From Ascaphus truei (lineage: Eukaryota > Chordata > Amphibia > Anura > Ascaphidae), in contig CM071568.1 in the NCBI GenBank assembly GCA_036426205.1, positions 215,369,245-215,433,244 on the forward strand: a stretch of 64,000 nucleotides of DNA, given 5' to 3'. Shown here in pieces: positions 1 through 10,229 of the stretch. Every line of letters begins with the position of its first letter. The stretch's first letter is position 1. The notes under the pieces are model-generated. The model was not told the DNA's origin. It did not search any database and saw nothing but the letters and a program-made list of their open reading frames with translations. A program made the position numbers and the translations under genes.

Positions 1-135
1 TTATGTCTAAAGCACTTATTCCCATGATCTGTTATTTTATATTATCTGTTATTTATTTGATTACACATGTACTACTACTGTTGTAAGCGCATATGTACAC
101 TAATGGCGCTCATATAAAATAAAGAACATACAATT
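1..135 (+). repeat. LINE/SINE 3' tail, copy 1
   Basis: AT-rich segment running through 'agcacttattcccatgatct', a 'taagcgc...atggcgct' core and AATAAAG-type ends. The reverse complement of 62196-62405 carries the same order of motifs, so this is a dispersed family with a fixed 3' end. The wording '...gcgctatataaataa...' is typical of amphibian LINE/SINE 3' ends. The family name is not assigned. The left part lies outside the window. Confidence 0.55.
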
Positions 136-533
136 ACAATACAAATACAAGATAAGAGCGCAAGCGGGGGGACATTGCAGACAGGGGATCGGAGCAGGTG
201 CCATCCATCCGCAAACTGGTACCGGTGTTCGATGGTGGCAGGAGGAATGTAAGTGCAGAGGGGTGGGGGTGGGAGATTAGTGGGGGGACTCGGAGTCGGT
301 TGTCCCTCCAAACTGCTGCCGTGGGGACGAGGAGGAGGGAGAGCGCTGCGGGGTAGGGGGTCTCTCCACCATGCCAGGAAGTTCGCATTATTCCCACCCA
401 AGCCCTTTTATACCACCCCTACCCCCACCCCCCACCCATCCTACACCTCTTTATACCCATCTCCCCCCGGAGAGTGCTTAACACGTGCACGCCCTGGTGA
501 TACTCAAGTCCTTAATCACCTCAGGCGGCTGCT
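136..533. other. G/C-skewed non-coding stretch
   Basis: No gene seen. Positions about 225-365 are G-rich with several GGGGG runs, and 395-470 is C-rich with CCCACC-like runs. Open frames here come from the base skew. It leads straight into the CA minisatellite. Confidence 0.4.
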
Positions 534-1810
534 GCCACACACAGACAGTGACACAGACAGTGACACAGACAGTGACACACACACACACAGAAGAGACACA
601 CACCAGACAGTGACAGTGAGATACACACACACACACACAGAGACAGTGACACACACACAGAGACAGTGACACACAACACACACACACACACAGAGACAGT
701 GACATACACACACACACCACTTTCAGACAGTGACACATACACACAGAGACAGTGACACACACACACACAGAGACCAGTGAACACACACACACACACAGAG
801 ACAGTGACACACACACACACACACACAAGACAGACACCACAACACACACACAAGAGACAGTGACAACACACACACACAGACACACAACTACAGACACTAC
901 CAGAACACAACATCACACAGCAGACACACAGCGACACACACACAGAGACAGTAGACACACACACACAGACAACACAGACAGTGACACCACACACACACAG
1001 AGACAGTGACACACACACACACACACACATAGAGACAGTGACACACACACAGACACACAGACAGTGACAGACACACAGACACTCAGACAGTGACACACAC
1101 ACACACCACACACACACACAAGAGACAGTGACACACACACACACACACACACACAGACAGTGGCACACACACACAGAGACAGTGACACACACACACACAG
1201 AGACAGTGACACACACACCACACAGAGAGACAGTGTGCAAACACACAGAGACATGACACACACACACACACACACACACACAGAGACAGTGAACACACAC
1301 ACACAAGACAGTGACAACACACACACGCACAGACAGTGATTACACAAACACACACACACAGACAGTGGACCACACACACACACAGACAGTGACACACACA
1401 CACGAGACAGTGACACACAACACACACAGAAGACAGTGACACACACACAAACAAAACACCCACACACAAAGACAGTGACACACACACCACAAAAAGAGAG
1501 AGAGACAGTGACACACGACACACACACACAGAGACAGTGACACACACACACACACACAGAGAAAGTGACACACACACACACAGAGACAGTGACACACACA
1601 CACAGAGACAGTGACACACACACAGAGACAGTGACCCATAGTGACAGTCACACACAGTGACAGTGCCAGACACACACAGTGGCAGTGCCAGACACACACA
1701 GTGACAGTGCCAGACACACACAATGACAGTGCCAGACACACACAATGACAGTGCCAGACACACACAGTAACATTGACACACACACACACACACACACACA
1801 CAGTGACATT

Positions 1811-1846
<36 letters not shown>

Positions 1847-1990
1847 CATTGACACACACACACACACAGTGACAGAGAAAGACACACACACACACACACA
1901 ATGACAGAGACAGACACACACACACAATGACAGAGACAGACACACACACACACAATGACACACACAGTGACACACACACACACACAATAA
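534..1990. repeat. CA-rich minisatellite (GACAGTGACAC/CACACA)
   Basis: About 1.45 kb of (CA)n tracts punctuated by 'gagacagtgacac' spacers at irregular 20-35 base intervals. After about 1630 the spacer changes to 'cagtgacagtgccagac' and then to 'cagtgacattgac', so higher-order sub-arrays are visible. Several 60-300 codon open frames in all phases cover it, all Val/Cys/Ser or Thr/His repeats with no coding character. Confidence 0.95.
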
Positions 1991-2411
1991 GCCCACCTCT
2001 GCAAACACACAAAAATAAGGCCTCTCCCCCCTTGGGGTGGGAAAGGTGTCTGGGAGGGGGTATAAAGGGGCATGTGGGTTACCTGGGGCCTGTGGATGGG
2101 CTGCTGGAGCAGCATAGGTAGCCACTGCAGCTGAGAGACTGGCAGGCCCGCGGAGCCTAAAGGGAGGGACAGAGGGGCGGAGCCTAAGGAGCCCGGCATT
2201 ACTGGAGGAGAGAAGGGAGGGGGGCGGTGCTGTGGGAAGAGGCAGGCCAAAAAAAAATTGGCAGAGTGACAGCACGGGCAGCGAATCAAAAAAGGGGGAG
2301 TTTTAAAAAAAAATGTTTGTTTTTTGTTAAACCATTCTTGCAGGCTTGCTTCCCGGGGGCCAGACCAAATAACTTCGCGGGCCTTACACGGCCCGCGGGC
2401 CGGACATCCCT
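1991..2411. other. GC-rich flank of minisatellite
   Basis: No gene recognised. It contains 'ggcggagcctaaggag' repeated with variation (about 2133 and 2175) and a self-complementary 'cggcccgcgggccg' core near 2391. It is probably the edge of an unclassified repeat next to the reverse palindrome element at 2412. Confidence 0.35.
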
Positions 2412-2770
2412 ACCCCTGCACTATACCCACCCTCTACCCATTGATTAGTATAGTGGTATATCATACCCATATAATAAGGGCATGATAAGCCACTATAGCA
2501 CTCAATGGTTAAGCTAATTAAAATAATTAAGGCCAAAAATACACAATAATCAAAGAAATACACAAGCACCTAAACACACCAACAATAAAAGAATTTAAAA
2601 GCCTAATAGTACACACGAATAAAAATTATCCATAACCAAAACAGCAAAACAATCAAAATTATGTTATTTCAAAACATAAGATTTAAATTAAATAAACACC
2701 TATCCAAACAATTAAAGAAATAAAACCACTAGCCAACAAATCAATAAAATAAATAAAATCACTATCCAAC
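2412..2770 (-). repeat. Palindrome-bearing dispersed element, copy A (partial, reverse)
   Basis: On the minus strand this gives the same succession as the copies at 12.15, 22.5 and 26.9 kb: a T-rich tract with 'tttctttaattgtttgg' phrases, then the imperfect palindrome around ATCATGCCCATAT/ATATGGGCATGAT (about 2450-2505 here, several substitutions), then 'caatgggtagagggtgggta'. The CCCCTTAAT palindrome and the minisatellite of other copies are missing, so this copy is truncated. Confidence 0.7.
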
Positions 2771-3164
2771 AAATTAAACAAATGTATTGAAATTTCCGCG
2801 CTCGAGCTGTCAGTGGATCTTCTCCAATTCAATAAAATCCATTTGCAGCTGAGTGTGCAGGAGCCCCTCCCAAAAGCTCCTAAGAGGGGTCTCCCAAGAT
2901 AGGGGGACCCCAAAAGACAAGAAAGATACACACACCAAGCGCACCAAGAATTAATATACACTCTAAAAAATCCAAACCATAAGAAGATATACAATTAGGT
3001 ATAATCGTTAATTTTAATGATGAAAAAGGTCTAAACTCTGACCATAGACAAAAAAGACAGCGATTCCAACACCGCTATACTAATACAAATAACACAAGTA
3101 AAATATCATAAGAAGGTAAAACAAAGTGCAAATACAACAGACAAAACAGTCTCTAATAGCGAGA
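2771..3164. other. AT-rich unclassified repeat-like DNA
   Basis: No gene seen. It includes 'gaggggtctcccaagatagg' and 'caaaaaagacagcgattcc', a phrase resembling the 'gggacagcgctggctcc' found beside PLE ends at 35.15 kb. It may be another PLE edge, but the evidence is thin. Confidence 0.25.
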
Positions 3165-3577
3165 TCTAGTGCAAGAAAAAAGTGACTTAGGCACTCCTTA
3201 ATGAGGCAAATATTATGTGAATTAAATAAATTGTATTAAATAATAATAAATGTGCTCATTGGATTAATAAATGTGCAAATGTGTTTTTTAATGATATAAG
3301 TGATATAAAATCGCAGCTCAACCCTTTAAAGAGACGATCCAATTCTCCTTAGGTAGATCTCCAGAGAAAGATTTGGGGAGCACAGATATCACCGTATGTG
3401 GAGAAAATAAACAATATATAGTGTAGTAATTTCTTAAATAGGAGACATCTTGTGTATAAGCAGAAATGGGGACTCACACTTTCCCTGTGTATATACAGCA
3501 GTGGATGACCAAATGGATTGTCAGCTCAGGTGGGCTCAGCGCGTTTTTCCTCAATGCAAACCAGAAAAAAAAGTCAC

Positions 3578-3618
3578 GACTCCTGAGTAAGCTTTTTTGA
3601 AGTGAAACGCATAGAGTC
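3578..3618 (+). ncRNA. Decayed hammerhead-ribozyme-like motif
   Basis: The order is stem I GACTC (3578-3582), core CTGAGTA (3583-3589), one A, stem II GCTT (3591-3594) closing on AAGT, GAAA (3604-3607), CGCATA, and GAGTC (3614-3618), which pairs perfectly with the first five bases. The family core is CUGANGA...GAAA. Here the invariant G8 is T, so cleavage is unlikely in this copy. The placement matches hammerheads described in Penelope-like element ends. Confidence 0.5.
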
Positions 3619-3897
3619 AAAACTAAGTAGGCCACACAAGCTCCTGTGACCGTCCTGCACCCGCGGCACCGAAATCAGGATTGTCCGTGACCGGAAGTGA
3701 CGCGGACGACCGCCCGAAGTGACGCGACGCAGTCAGAAAGTCTAGAGGAATCGGGCCACCTTTAATTTCTATGTGTACATGCCACATTATTGAAATGTAA
3801 ATGCGCTATTATTCGTTATAATACAATATTTATTGAACATACAATGTTGCACTAAGAGTGTGATTTTTCTGCTTTGCAATGAGGAAAAACACGCTGA

Positions 3898-3902
3898 GCC
3901 CA
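3898..3902. repeat. Target-site duplication GCCCA (left)
   Basis: GCCCA directly before the 5' LTR is repeated directly after the 3' LTR (9384-9388). Five bases is the usual length for Ty3/gypsy insertions. Removing 3903-9388 rejoins the foldback arm seamlessly, which confirms the ends. Confidence 0.9.
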
Positions 3903-4408
3903 TGTGACAGGGTGAAGTCAACCCCTATCAGTTATGCCTGGGAAACATATGTCTGAGTGCTGCATCCAGCACTCAGAAGGTTAACTCAGGAGGGAGCTAG
4001 GTAATCAGGAGGTAAGCTGACACCTGATAGCCAGCGAGGTAGAAAAGGATCTTGTTACTGGCAGTAGCTGCCTGCCCTAGACCAGAGCACACTGCTATGT
4101 GAGCTGTTAACCAGAGGGAGTTCACCAAAGTAACTACTTCAACCAAAGTAAGGATTGTTCATTTGTTTTCCTGACTGCTTAAAGTACACATATGGTTTGG
4201 TTATGGTCTAGCCAGCCAGCCTGCTAGATAGGCCTGGTGTGTTAGTCAGATCTCCCAATGTGGAGCAGGTTTTGTTTTGGTTTGAAGGGACAGTGTACCC
4301 ACATGTTATGTTATGTTATGGAGAAATAAAGCCACTGAACGTTTTCATTATCCTGAAACTACACGTGTGGACTGTTCCCTGACCTCGGCTACAGGCCGTC
4401 CTGCCACA
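3903..4408 (+). mobile_element. 5' LTR of Gmr1-type Ty3/gypsy element
   Basis: A 506-bp repeat starting TGTGACAGGG and ending CCTGCCACA, matched by 8893-9383. It contains an AATAAA signal near 4324 and a 'gttatgttatg' short repeat before it. Compared with the 3' copy it keeps a segment at about 4199-4217 that the 3' LTR lacks, plus scattered substitutions, so the insertion is not recent. Confidence 0.93.
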
Positions 4409-4410
4409 GG

Positions 4411-4428
4411 TGGTGTCAGAAGTGGGAT
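4411..4428 (+). promoter_or_regulatory. Primer-binding site, tRNA-Leu type
   Basis: TGGTGTCAGAAGTGGGAT lies two bases after the LTR. From memory it is the complement of the 3' end of vertebrate tRNA-Leu(CAG) including CCA, which would prime minus-strand DNA synthesis. Confidence 0.7.
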
Positions 4429-4480
4429 GTCGGACGGCCCCTGTATCTGAAGGGCCACACAGAAAAAAAAAGAAAAAAAA

Positions 4481-5909
4481 ATGGAGAAATTTTTTTCTTA
4501 GTTCCTTGAGCAACAGCTCCAGCTAGCAGAGAAACAAGCTGAGCAACAGGCCCAGCAAATAGAATGGCAGGCCCAGCAAGCTGAGCGACAAGCCCAGCAA
4601 GATGAGCAACAGGCCCGGCGAGAGGAAAAGCTTCTCCAACTGCTGGCCGAAGGCCCAGCCCCAGGCAGACCAGCGATTCCAAATAACCCACCGGTGATGC
4701 TGCATAAAATGAAGCCAACCGAAGACCCAGAGGCCAGAGGCATTTCTCCTCACTTTTGAAATGGTAGCCACGGCCCACGACTGGACAGTTGATCGCTGGG
4801 TAACGACTCTGGCTCCACTCCTCATAGGAGAAGCTCAGGCAGCCTACCAGGCTCTTCCAGCAGACGAGGCCATGGACTATCAGCAACTAAAGGCTGCTAT
4901 TCTGGATAATCTAGGCCTCACTCAAGAGACCTACCAACAGCGTTTCCGGACAGTCAAATATGCCCACCGCTTAGTAGACATATGTACCAGGTGGAAACAA
5001 CCGGAGAAGCATACCAAGGCAGAGAACCTTGAACAGTTTGTGCTCGAGCAGTTCATACAGATACTGCCCCCCTCCTCCCGCTCCTGGGTAAAAAGACACG
5101 CTGCATTTTCCCTGGATTCAGCGGTCCGCTTGGTGGAAAACTTCCTTGGCGACGACACCCAACAGGATAGCTGGGAACGGTCCGTGCAAACACCAGTTGC
5201 TTCCGGTGATGCCAGAGGCAGGAGAACAGACAATCGAGGGGTCTACAACCCGCCAGCTCGGGAGATCCAGTCAACCCGATCGGAAGACCCTTTCCCATCT
5301 TGGAGGGTTCCTGGTACAAACTCCAGAGACGCCCGTCCCGGGTCCGAGGCCATTGGATCACTCAAGGGAGGCCGCCACTCACAGTATTCCCCGAGAACCT
5401 GGACTCCCGTCACCCATCCGGTGGAGAGGATACCACCACCAACCAGAAGGGAGGATCCCATCCAACAGCGGAGAGGTCCAAACACCGAACTCCGTCGAGA
5501 GCTTCCACTGACGACCGAGTTTGCGGACTCAGGAGATGATGAGATGGACTGTTCATATGGCAGAACCACTGCCACAGCTTCTCTCCGAGAGGTCCACAAT
5601 CCGTGGTTAGTCCAAGCATCTCTGGAGGGGAAAATAGTAAAAGCCATGCTGGACTCGGGATCTGGAAAAACCCTGATTCTAGAGGGCCTAATTCCAAGCA
5701 ACAGACTATCCTATGACTCTCCTTGGAATATCGAATGTATCCATGGGGATACAAAGAGATACCCGACAGCGAACGTTCTACTGCGTATCAAGGATCAAGA
5801 GGCTAGCCTACTAGTGGGAGTTGCCCCCTGGCTACCTGCTCCTGTTCTACTTGGCCGAGACTGGCCCTACTTTGAAACATTGTTGGCCCCTACTCCTACG
5901 GAGCTGTAA
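4481..5909 (+). pseudogene. Gag (SCAN-like capsid) and protease of Gmr1-type element
   Basis: The reading starts after an A-rich leader but hits a stop seven codons in, then needs another frame. A Gln/Ala/Glu-rich coiled region (about 4500-4640) is followed, after a further shift near 4745, by a 382-codon open frame from 4761. Its residues 56-130 read like a SCAN domain: RFRTVKYAHRLVDICTRW, PEKHTKAENLEQFVLEQFI and SWVKRHAAFS. SCAN domains of vertebrate zinc-finger proteins are known to derive from Gmr1-like capsids. No CCHC knuckle is visible. An aspartic protease follows with DSG at residues 298-300 and LLGRDWP near the end. The frame stops at the junction with foreign DNA. It is a dead copy. 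Confidence 0.85.
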
Positions 5910-7004
5910 GGAATCCGCTCCACGGTTTACTGGTTGCCTTACCTTGCAGACCGGTGCAGTTCTGGATCAGCTCTCCTGAGGTTTGCTGCAGCCTGGATTC
6001 ACTCATCAAAGCAATACACACTCCCTCTGGTATCTACTGCAGCTGTGCAGCCTATCACTGCAACCTAGACTTGCATTCATTCATTGGAGCAGTACCTTCA
6101 CACCCCCCTCCGGGGATTGGCCCGCTGGCCTTTAAGTACTGTCTTCCCATAATGCTCCCTGCCGAGCATAGTCCTAACTGGATGTCTACTGTTTTGCCAC
6201 AAGCCCTCGCTTGTTCTCCTATGCTGATACCAGGTTCCGCCCTGCGTCCTTCAGCTTCCTTCAAGCCGCTTGTTCTCCTATGCTGATACCAGGTTCCGCC
6301 CTGCGTCCTTCAGCTCCCTTCAAGCCGCTTGTTCTCCTATGCTGATACGGAGGTTCCGCCCTGCGTCCTTCAGCTTCCTTCAAGCTCCCGCTTGTTCTCC
6401 TGCGCTGAAGCAAAGGTATCCCCTATGTCTTCAGCTTCCTGCTTTCCTTAACTGAGGCAAAGGTATCCCCCGCGCCCTTCAGTCTCCTGATTCCTGCACT
6501 GTAGCGGAGGTTTCCCTGTGGATCTTCAGCTTCCTGGTTCCTGGGGCCTACTCTTTCCCTAATCTAGAGAGGCCGTGTCCTGGTTCCTGCGCTGTTACAG
6601 AGGATTCCCCAGCCGCTCAGGACTCTTGCGCTGTAGCACTGGTGCACCCGTGCAGCAAAGCGGTGTGCTATTCTGGTCTGCCTACCATCTCCTGTGACCA
6701 GTACCATGGGCCATGGTCGTCGCTCGCGCAGAGGCCAACCCCGCGCTCCTAAGCTGAAGCGGGGCTCTCCTGACTACCTGTTGCCGAACTCTTGCCTGAA
6801 CAACGTTTATCCTGATATCTCCTGTCCTGACCCTGGCTTGTACAACGACGACGCTGTCTTCTCCTTTCCTGATCCTGCTACGTTTGACAACGAACTGCGC
6901 AATCCGGATCAGCCTGCGCGGTCTCAGGTCGGTGCTTTTACAACCCCACCTCAGCCTCGCGGTCCGACCCTGGTTTGTGGCGAGCAGAACCCTGACAGCG
7001 GGGT
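5905..7004 (+). mobile_element. Foreign LTR/leader-like segment replacing integrase N-terminus and core
   Basis: Begins TGTAAGGAATCCGC, an LTR-like start, immediately after the protease. It carries a degenerate tandem array (6208-6540, unit about 59 bases, three good copies around 'ccgccctgcgtccttcagc', then decayed ones). After that comes a 108-codon Pro/Asp-rich open frame (6694-7020) that resembles no protein I know. Integrase sequence resumes at 7005. About 900 bp of expected integrase (zinc-binding and catalytic core) is absent, so this is a replacement or template-switch rather than a clean insertion. I found no target duplication. Confidence 0.5.
6208..6540 (+). repeat. 59-bp minisatellite inside the inserted segment
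   Basis: Units start at about 6208, 6267 and 6326 with near-identical sequence ('cgcttgttctcctatgctga' then 'ggttccgccctgcgtccttc'). Further units to about 6540 drift to 'aaaggtatccc' and 'cggaggtttccc' variants. Internal arrays of this kind also occur in the solo LTR at 18.5-19.4 kb. Confidence 0.8.
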
Positions 7005-7443
7005 ATTCTCGACCTACTGAAGGAATCCTGGGAGGAGGAGCCCTCCCCCTCCAAGAATACCCTTCAGTATGTCATAGACCTTAGAAACCGCCTAGACATG
7101 ATAGGTCGGTTTGCTAAGGAAAACCTCAAATCTGCTCAAGAACGTCAAGAGAGGCAGTACAACCAAAATGCCCGCTTGAGGGTCTTCCAACCTGGGGACC
7201 AAGTGATGCTACTACTACCGACATCCGAGAGTAAACTCCTTGCGAAGTGGCAGGGTCCTTTCCAAGTTCTCCGCCGCACCGGGGAGGTGAACTATGAGAT
7301 CTCTCAACCAGGGTCCAGGAAGGGTAAACAAATCTACCACGTAAACCTCCTGAAACCCTGGAAATCGATGAGATCGCTGTTCATCCACCCTCGGGAAGGA
7401 GAGACGGATTTGGGTCCACAGCCTCCAAAGGGGAGTACGTCAG
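7005..7443 (+). pseudogene. Integrase C-terminal (GPF/Y-type) region of Gmr1-type element
   Basis: In frame from 7005 the sequence gives an ILDLLKESWEEE start, then FQPGDQVMLLLPT, SKLLAKWQGPFQVLRR and IYHVNLLKPW, the usual C-terminal domain of Ty3/gypsy integrases that helps bind target DNA. The zinc-binding domain and DDE core are missing. It lies upstream of reverse transcriptase, the order seen in Gmr1-like elements and unlike other Ty3/gypsy groups. A frameshift near 7440 separates it from the linker (LLELCDQFPDVF in the next frame) that leads into RT. Confidence 0.88.
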
Positions 7444-8880
7444 GTTCCCATGGGAGGGCAGTTAACAACGGAACAAAGGTCAGACCTACTAGAATTATGT
7501 GACCAGTTCCCAGATGTTTTTTTCTGAGCTGCCAGGCAGACTGATTTAGTGTCCCATAGGATTGAGACAGAACCAGGCGTAAAAGTACGGTCCCGTCCCT
7601 ATAGTTTGCCAGAGGGCCGAAAAGACCTGGTAGAGAGGGAGATAATAGACATGTTGGAATTGGGCGTGATCGAGGAGTCCCACAGCGAATGGTGTAGTCC
7701 TATAGTGTTGGTCCCTAAGCCAGATGGGAAGGTGAGGTTTTGCGTGGATCTGCGAAAGGTAAATGCTGTATCCAGATTCGATGCATACCCAATGCCTAGG
7801 GTGGATGAATTGCTTGACTCTTTTGGTAATGCAGAGTATATCTCCACCCTAAATCTCACGAAAGGATATTGGCAGATACCTCTAGCAGAAGAATCCAAAT
7901 GCAAAACTGCCTTCACCACCCCTCTTGGTTTATACCAATTCGTTACTATGCCATTTGGGTTACATGGGGCTCCAGCCACGTTCCAAAGGTTAATGGACAA
8001 GGTACTACGACCCCATAGGAAATATGCCGCGGCCTACTTGGATGACATTGTCATCTATAGCAGACACTGGCAGTCTCATATAAAAAGATTAAGGGCAGTC
8101 CTAACGTCCTTAAGAGAAACAGGGCGCACTGCAAATCCAAAAAAATGTGCCCTGGGTAAATCCACTACAAAATACTTGGGCTATGCCATTGGGGGAGGGA
8201 TAGTAAGGCCACAAGCTAGCAAGGTGGCCGCCATAAAGGAAGTCCCCACCCCACAGACAAAGACACAGGTCCGCTCCCTTTTGGGGTTAGCAGGGTATTA
8301 CAGGCGGTTTATCCCCAATTTTTCAGAAATATCTGCACCCCTAACAGATCTGACAAAAAAGAGTGCACCGACCCAAATTAAATGGTCTTGGGAGTGCCAA
8401 GACGCCTTTGACATGCTAAAAAAGTGCCTGTCAGAGGGCCCCGCTCTCCGGAGCCCAGATTATAAAGAGATCTTCATCATCCAGATGGATGCCTCAGAGG
8501 TAGGACTGGGAGCAGTGCTGTCCCAGCAATTTGATGGTGTTGAACACCCCATACTGTTCAGCAGCCGGAAGCTGTTCCCAAGGGAAGTGAGGTATTCCGT
8601 CATTGAGAAGGAGTGCCTCGCTGTAAAATGGGCAATTGAGGCCTTGAGACATTATGTCGCCGGTGTACACTTCACCCTGGTCACTGACCATGCGCCCTTG
8701 AAATAGTTAAACACCATGAAGGACACAAACTCAAGGTTGACCAGGTGGTATATGGCCCTCCAACCCTTCTCTTTTGATATACAGCATAGATCTGGAAAGG
8801 ACCACGGAAATGCTGATTTTTTGTCAAGAGAAGGAGTGGAGGGTCGGGCTTCAGCCGTGTGGGACCCTAGCCACACACAA
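7444..8880 (+). pseudogene. Reverse transcriptase-RNase H of Gmr1-type element
   Basis: After a frame break near 7520 the frame is open from 7549 to a TAG at 8704. RT motifs are visible: the segment ending VPKPDGKVRFCVDLRKVN, LTKGYWQIPL, FGLHGAPATFQRLMD and the catalytic YLDD (about residues 162-165). RNase H follows with MDASEVGLGA, EKECLAVKWA and TDHAPL supplying the acidic residues. The TAG sits where relatives usually carry Trp, so it is probably a TGG-to-TAG nonsense change. The same frame continues as HRSGKDHGNADFLSR, the normal RNase H end, to within a few bases of the LTR. No integrase follows. Confidence 0.92.
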
Positions 8881-8892
8881 ACAGGGGAGGTA
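8881..8892 (+). promoter_or_regulatory. Polypurine tract
   Basis: ACAGGGGAGGTA lies directly before the 3' LTR, where plus-strand DNA synthesis is primed. Confidence 0.65.
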
Positions 8893-9383
8893 TGTGACAG
8901 GGTGAAGTCAACCCCTATCAGTTATGCCTGGGAAACATATGTCTGAGTGCTGCATCCAGCACTCAGAAGGTTAACTCAGGAGGGAGCTAGGTAATCAGGA
9001 GGTAAACTGACAACTGATAGCCAGCAAGGTAGAAAAGGATCTTGTTACTGGCAGTAGCTGCCTGCCCTAGACCAGAGCACACTGCTATGTGAGCTGTTAG
9101 CCAGAGGGAGTTCACCAAAGTCACTACTTCAACCAAAGTAAGGATTGTTCATTTGTTTTCCTGACTGCTTAAAGTACACTTATGGTTTGCCTGCTAGATA
9201 GGCCTGGTGTGTTAGTCAGATCTCCCAATGTGGAGCAGGTTTTGTTTTGGTTTGAAGGGACAGTGTACCCACATGTTATTTTATGTTATGTTATTGAGAA
9301 ATAAAGCCACTGAACGTTTTCATTATCCTGAAACTACATGTGTGGACTGTTCCCTGACCTCGGCTACAGACCATCCTGCCACA
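8893..9383 (+). mobile_element. 3' LTR of Gmr1-type element
   Basis: A 491-bp copy of 3903-4408 starting TGTGACAGGG and ending CTGCCACA. It has lost about 19 bases after 'tatggtttg' and differs at scattered positions, including 'ttattttatgttatgttatt' versus 'ttatgttatgttatg'. It is followed by target duplication GCCCA at 9384-9388. Confidence 0.93.
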
Positions 9384-9388
9384 GCCCA

Positions 9389-9564
9389 CCTGAGCTGACA
9401 ATCCATTTGGTCATCCACTCCTGTATATTCACTGGGAAAGTGTGAGTCCCCATTTCTGCTTATACCCAAGATGTCTCCTATTTAAGAAATTACTACACTA
9501 TATATTGTTTATTTTCTCCACATACGGTGATATCTGCGCTCCCCAAATCTGTTTCTGGAGATCC
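9389..9564 (+). repeat. Right arm of foldback element (rest)
   Basis: Inverted complement of 3356-3538, cut from 3874-3902 by the LTR element. It ends at 'ctggagatcc'. AATAGCGAGA follows and matches the decamer at 3155-3164. Confidence 0.88.
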
Positions 9565-9574
9565 AATAGCGAGA

Positions 9575-10229
9575 GGCTAATATGAGTACACCTAATATTA
9601 AATAGATGCCCCTGCTGTACGAAAGAGTAAGCGGAGAGGGTGGGGGGGGGGGGGCGTTACTGACTCGACAAGTGTAAGCTTGAACCGCTTGCAGGCGCGT
9701 TAAAGTCCGGACCACGCCATCCATGGAGAAAGAATCACAGCGAGCACTTCCTGGTACACCCAGCCCCAGTCAGGCTGACTGGAAGAGTTACCTCTTACAG
9801 CGCCATGCACACACTGTGATGTGCTATCTTCAATAAAGCCTTGCATCTTTTTAATTGTGATCCAGCCATGATTTATATTGCCTGTTGCTGTTTTTGTGAC
9901 TTGTTAAGGCATTGAGGATTTAATGTCCCATTGCCATGCTCTCACCAAGATGCCTGTGATTGTCCTGTATCATGGTTCACATGCTTTTATTGAGCATTTA
10001 TAATTTAGAATGACAGTAGCCTAACTTGTGCTGCAGTTGTGCCAGCCACAACTTCTGAGGCAGCACATGGTACCGGCAATGGAGCTGCGCATGGTGCCTT
10101 ATGTCCGACACTACTTTCTGCTAGTACTTCTAGTAGATTCAAGATGACGACATCCACTTGAGGAACTAGAATTGACTCTTGTAGATCTACTGAGGGTTCT
10201 CGGTATGATGGCTATATGGATTGTTTTAC
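9575..10229. other. No gene recognised
   Basis: Contains a poly-G run (about 9641-9654) and an AATAAAGCC at about 9832 that resembles an LTR or transcript polyadenylation region. No open frame of coding character. Confidence 0.35.

Larger units (their letters stand above)
3165..3902 (+). mobile_element. Foldback element with hammerhead remnant, left part
   Basis: Left arm 3356-3560 is the inverted complement, roughly 95% by eye, of a right arm that is now split: 3874-3902 here and 9389-9564 beyond the Gmr1-type insertion. Between the arms are a hammerhead-like motif (3578-3618), a GC-rich block and an AT-rich block. With the insertion removed the unit is about 0.9 kb. A 10-mer AATAGCGAGA lies at 3155-3164 and again at 9565-9574 and may be its target duplication. 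The arrangement suggests a non-autonomous PLE-derived unit, which is inference. Confidence 0.7.

Noticed and set aside
478..2289. Long open frames (up to 311 codons) rich in Val, Cys, Ser or Thr, His
   Set aside because: They follow the CA minisatellite in every phase and strand, with no codon bias or motif.
4416..4886. Antisense frames over Gag (Ala/Leu-rich)
   Set aside because: Shadow of the Gln/Ala repeat of the Gag coiled region.
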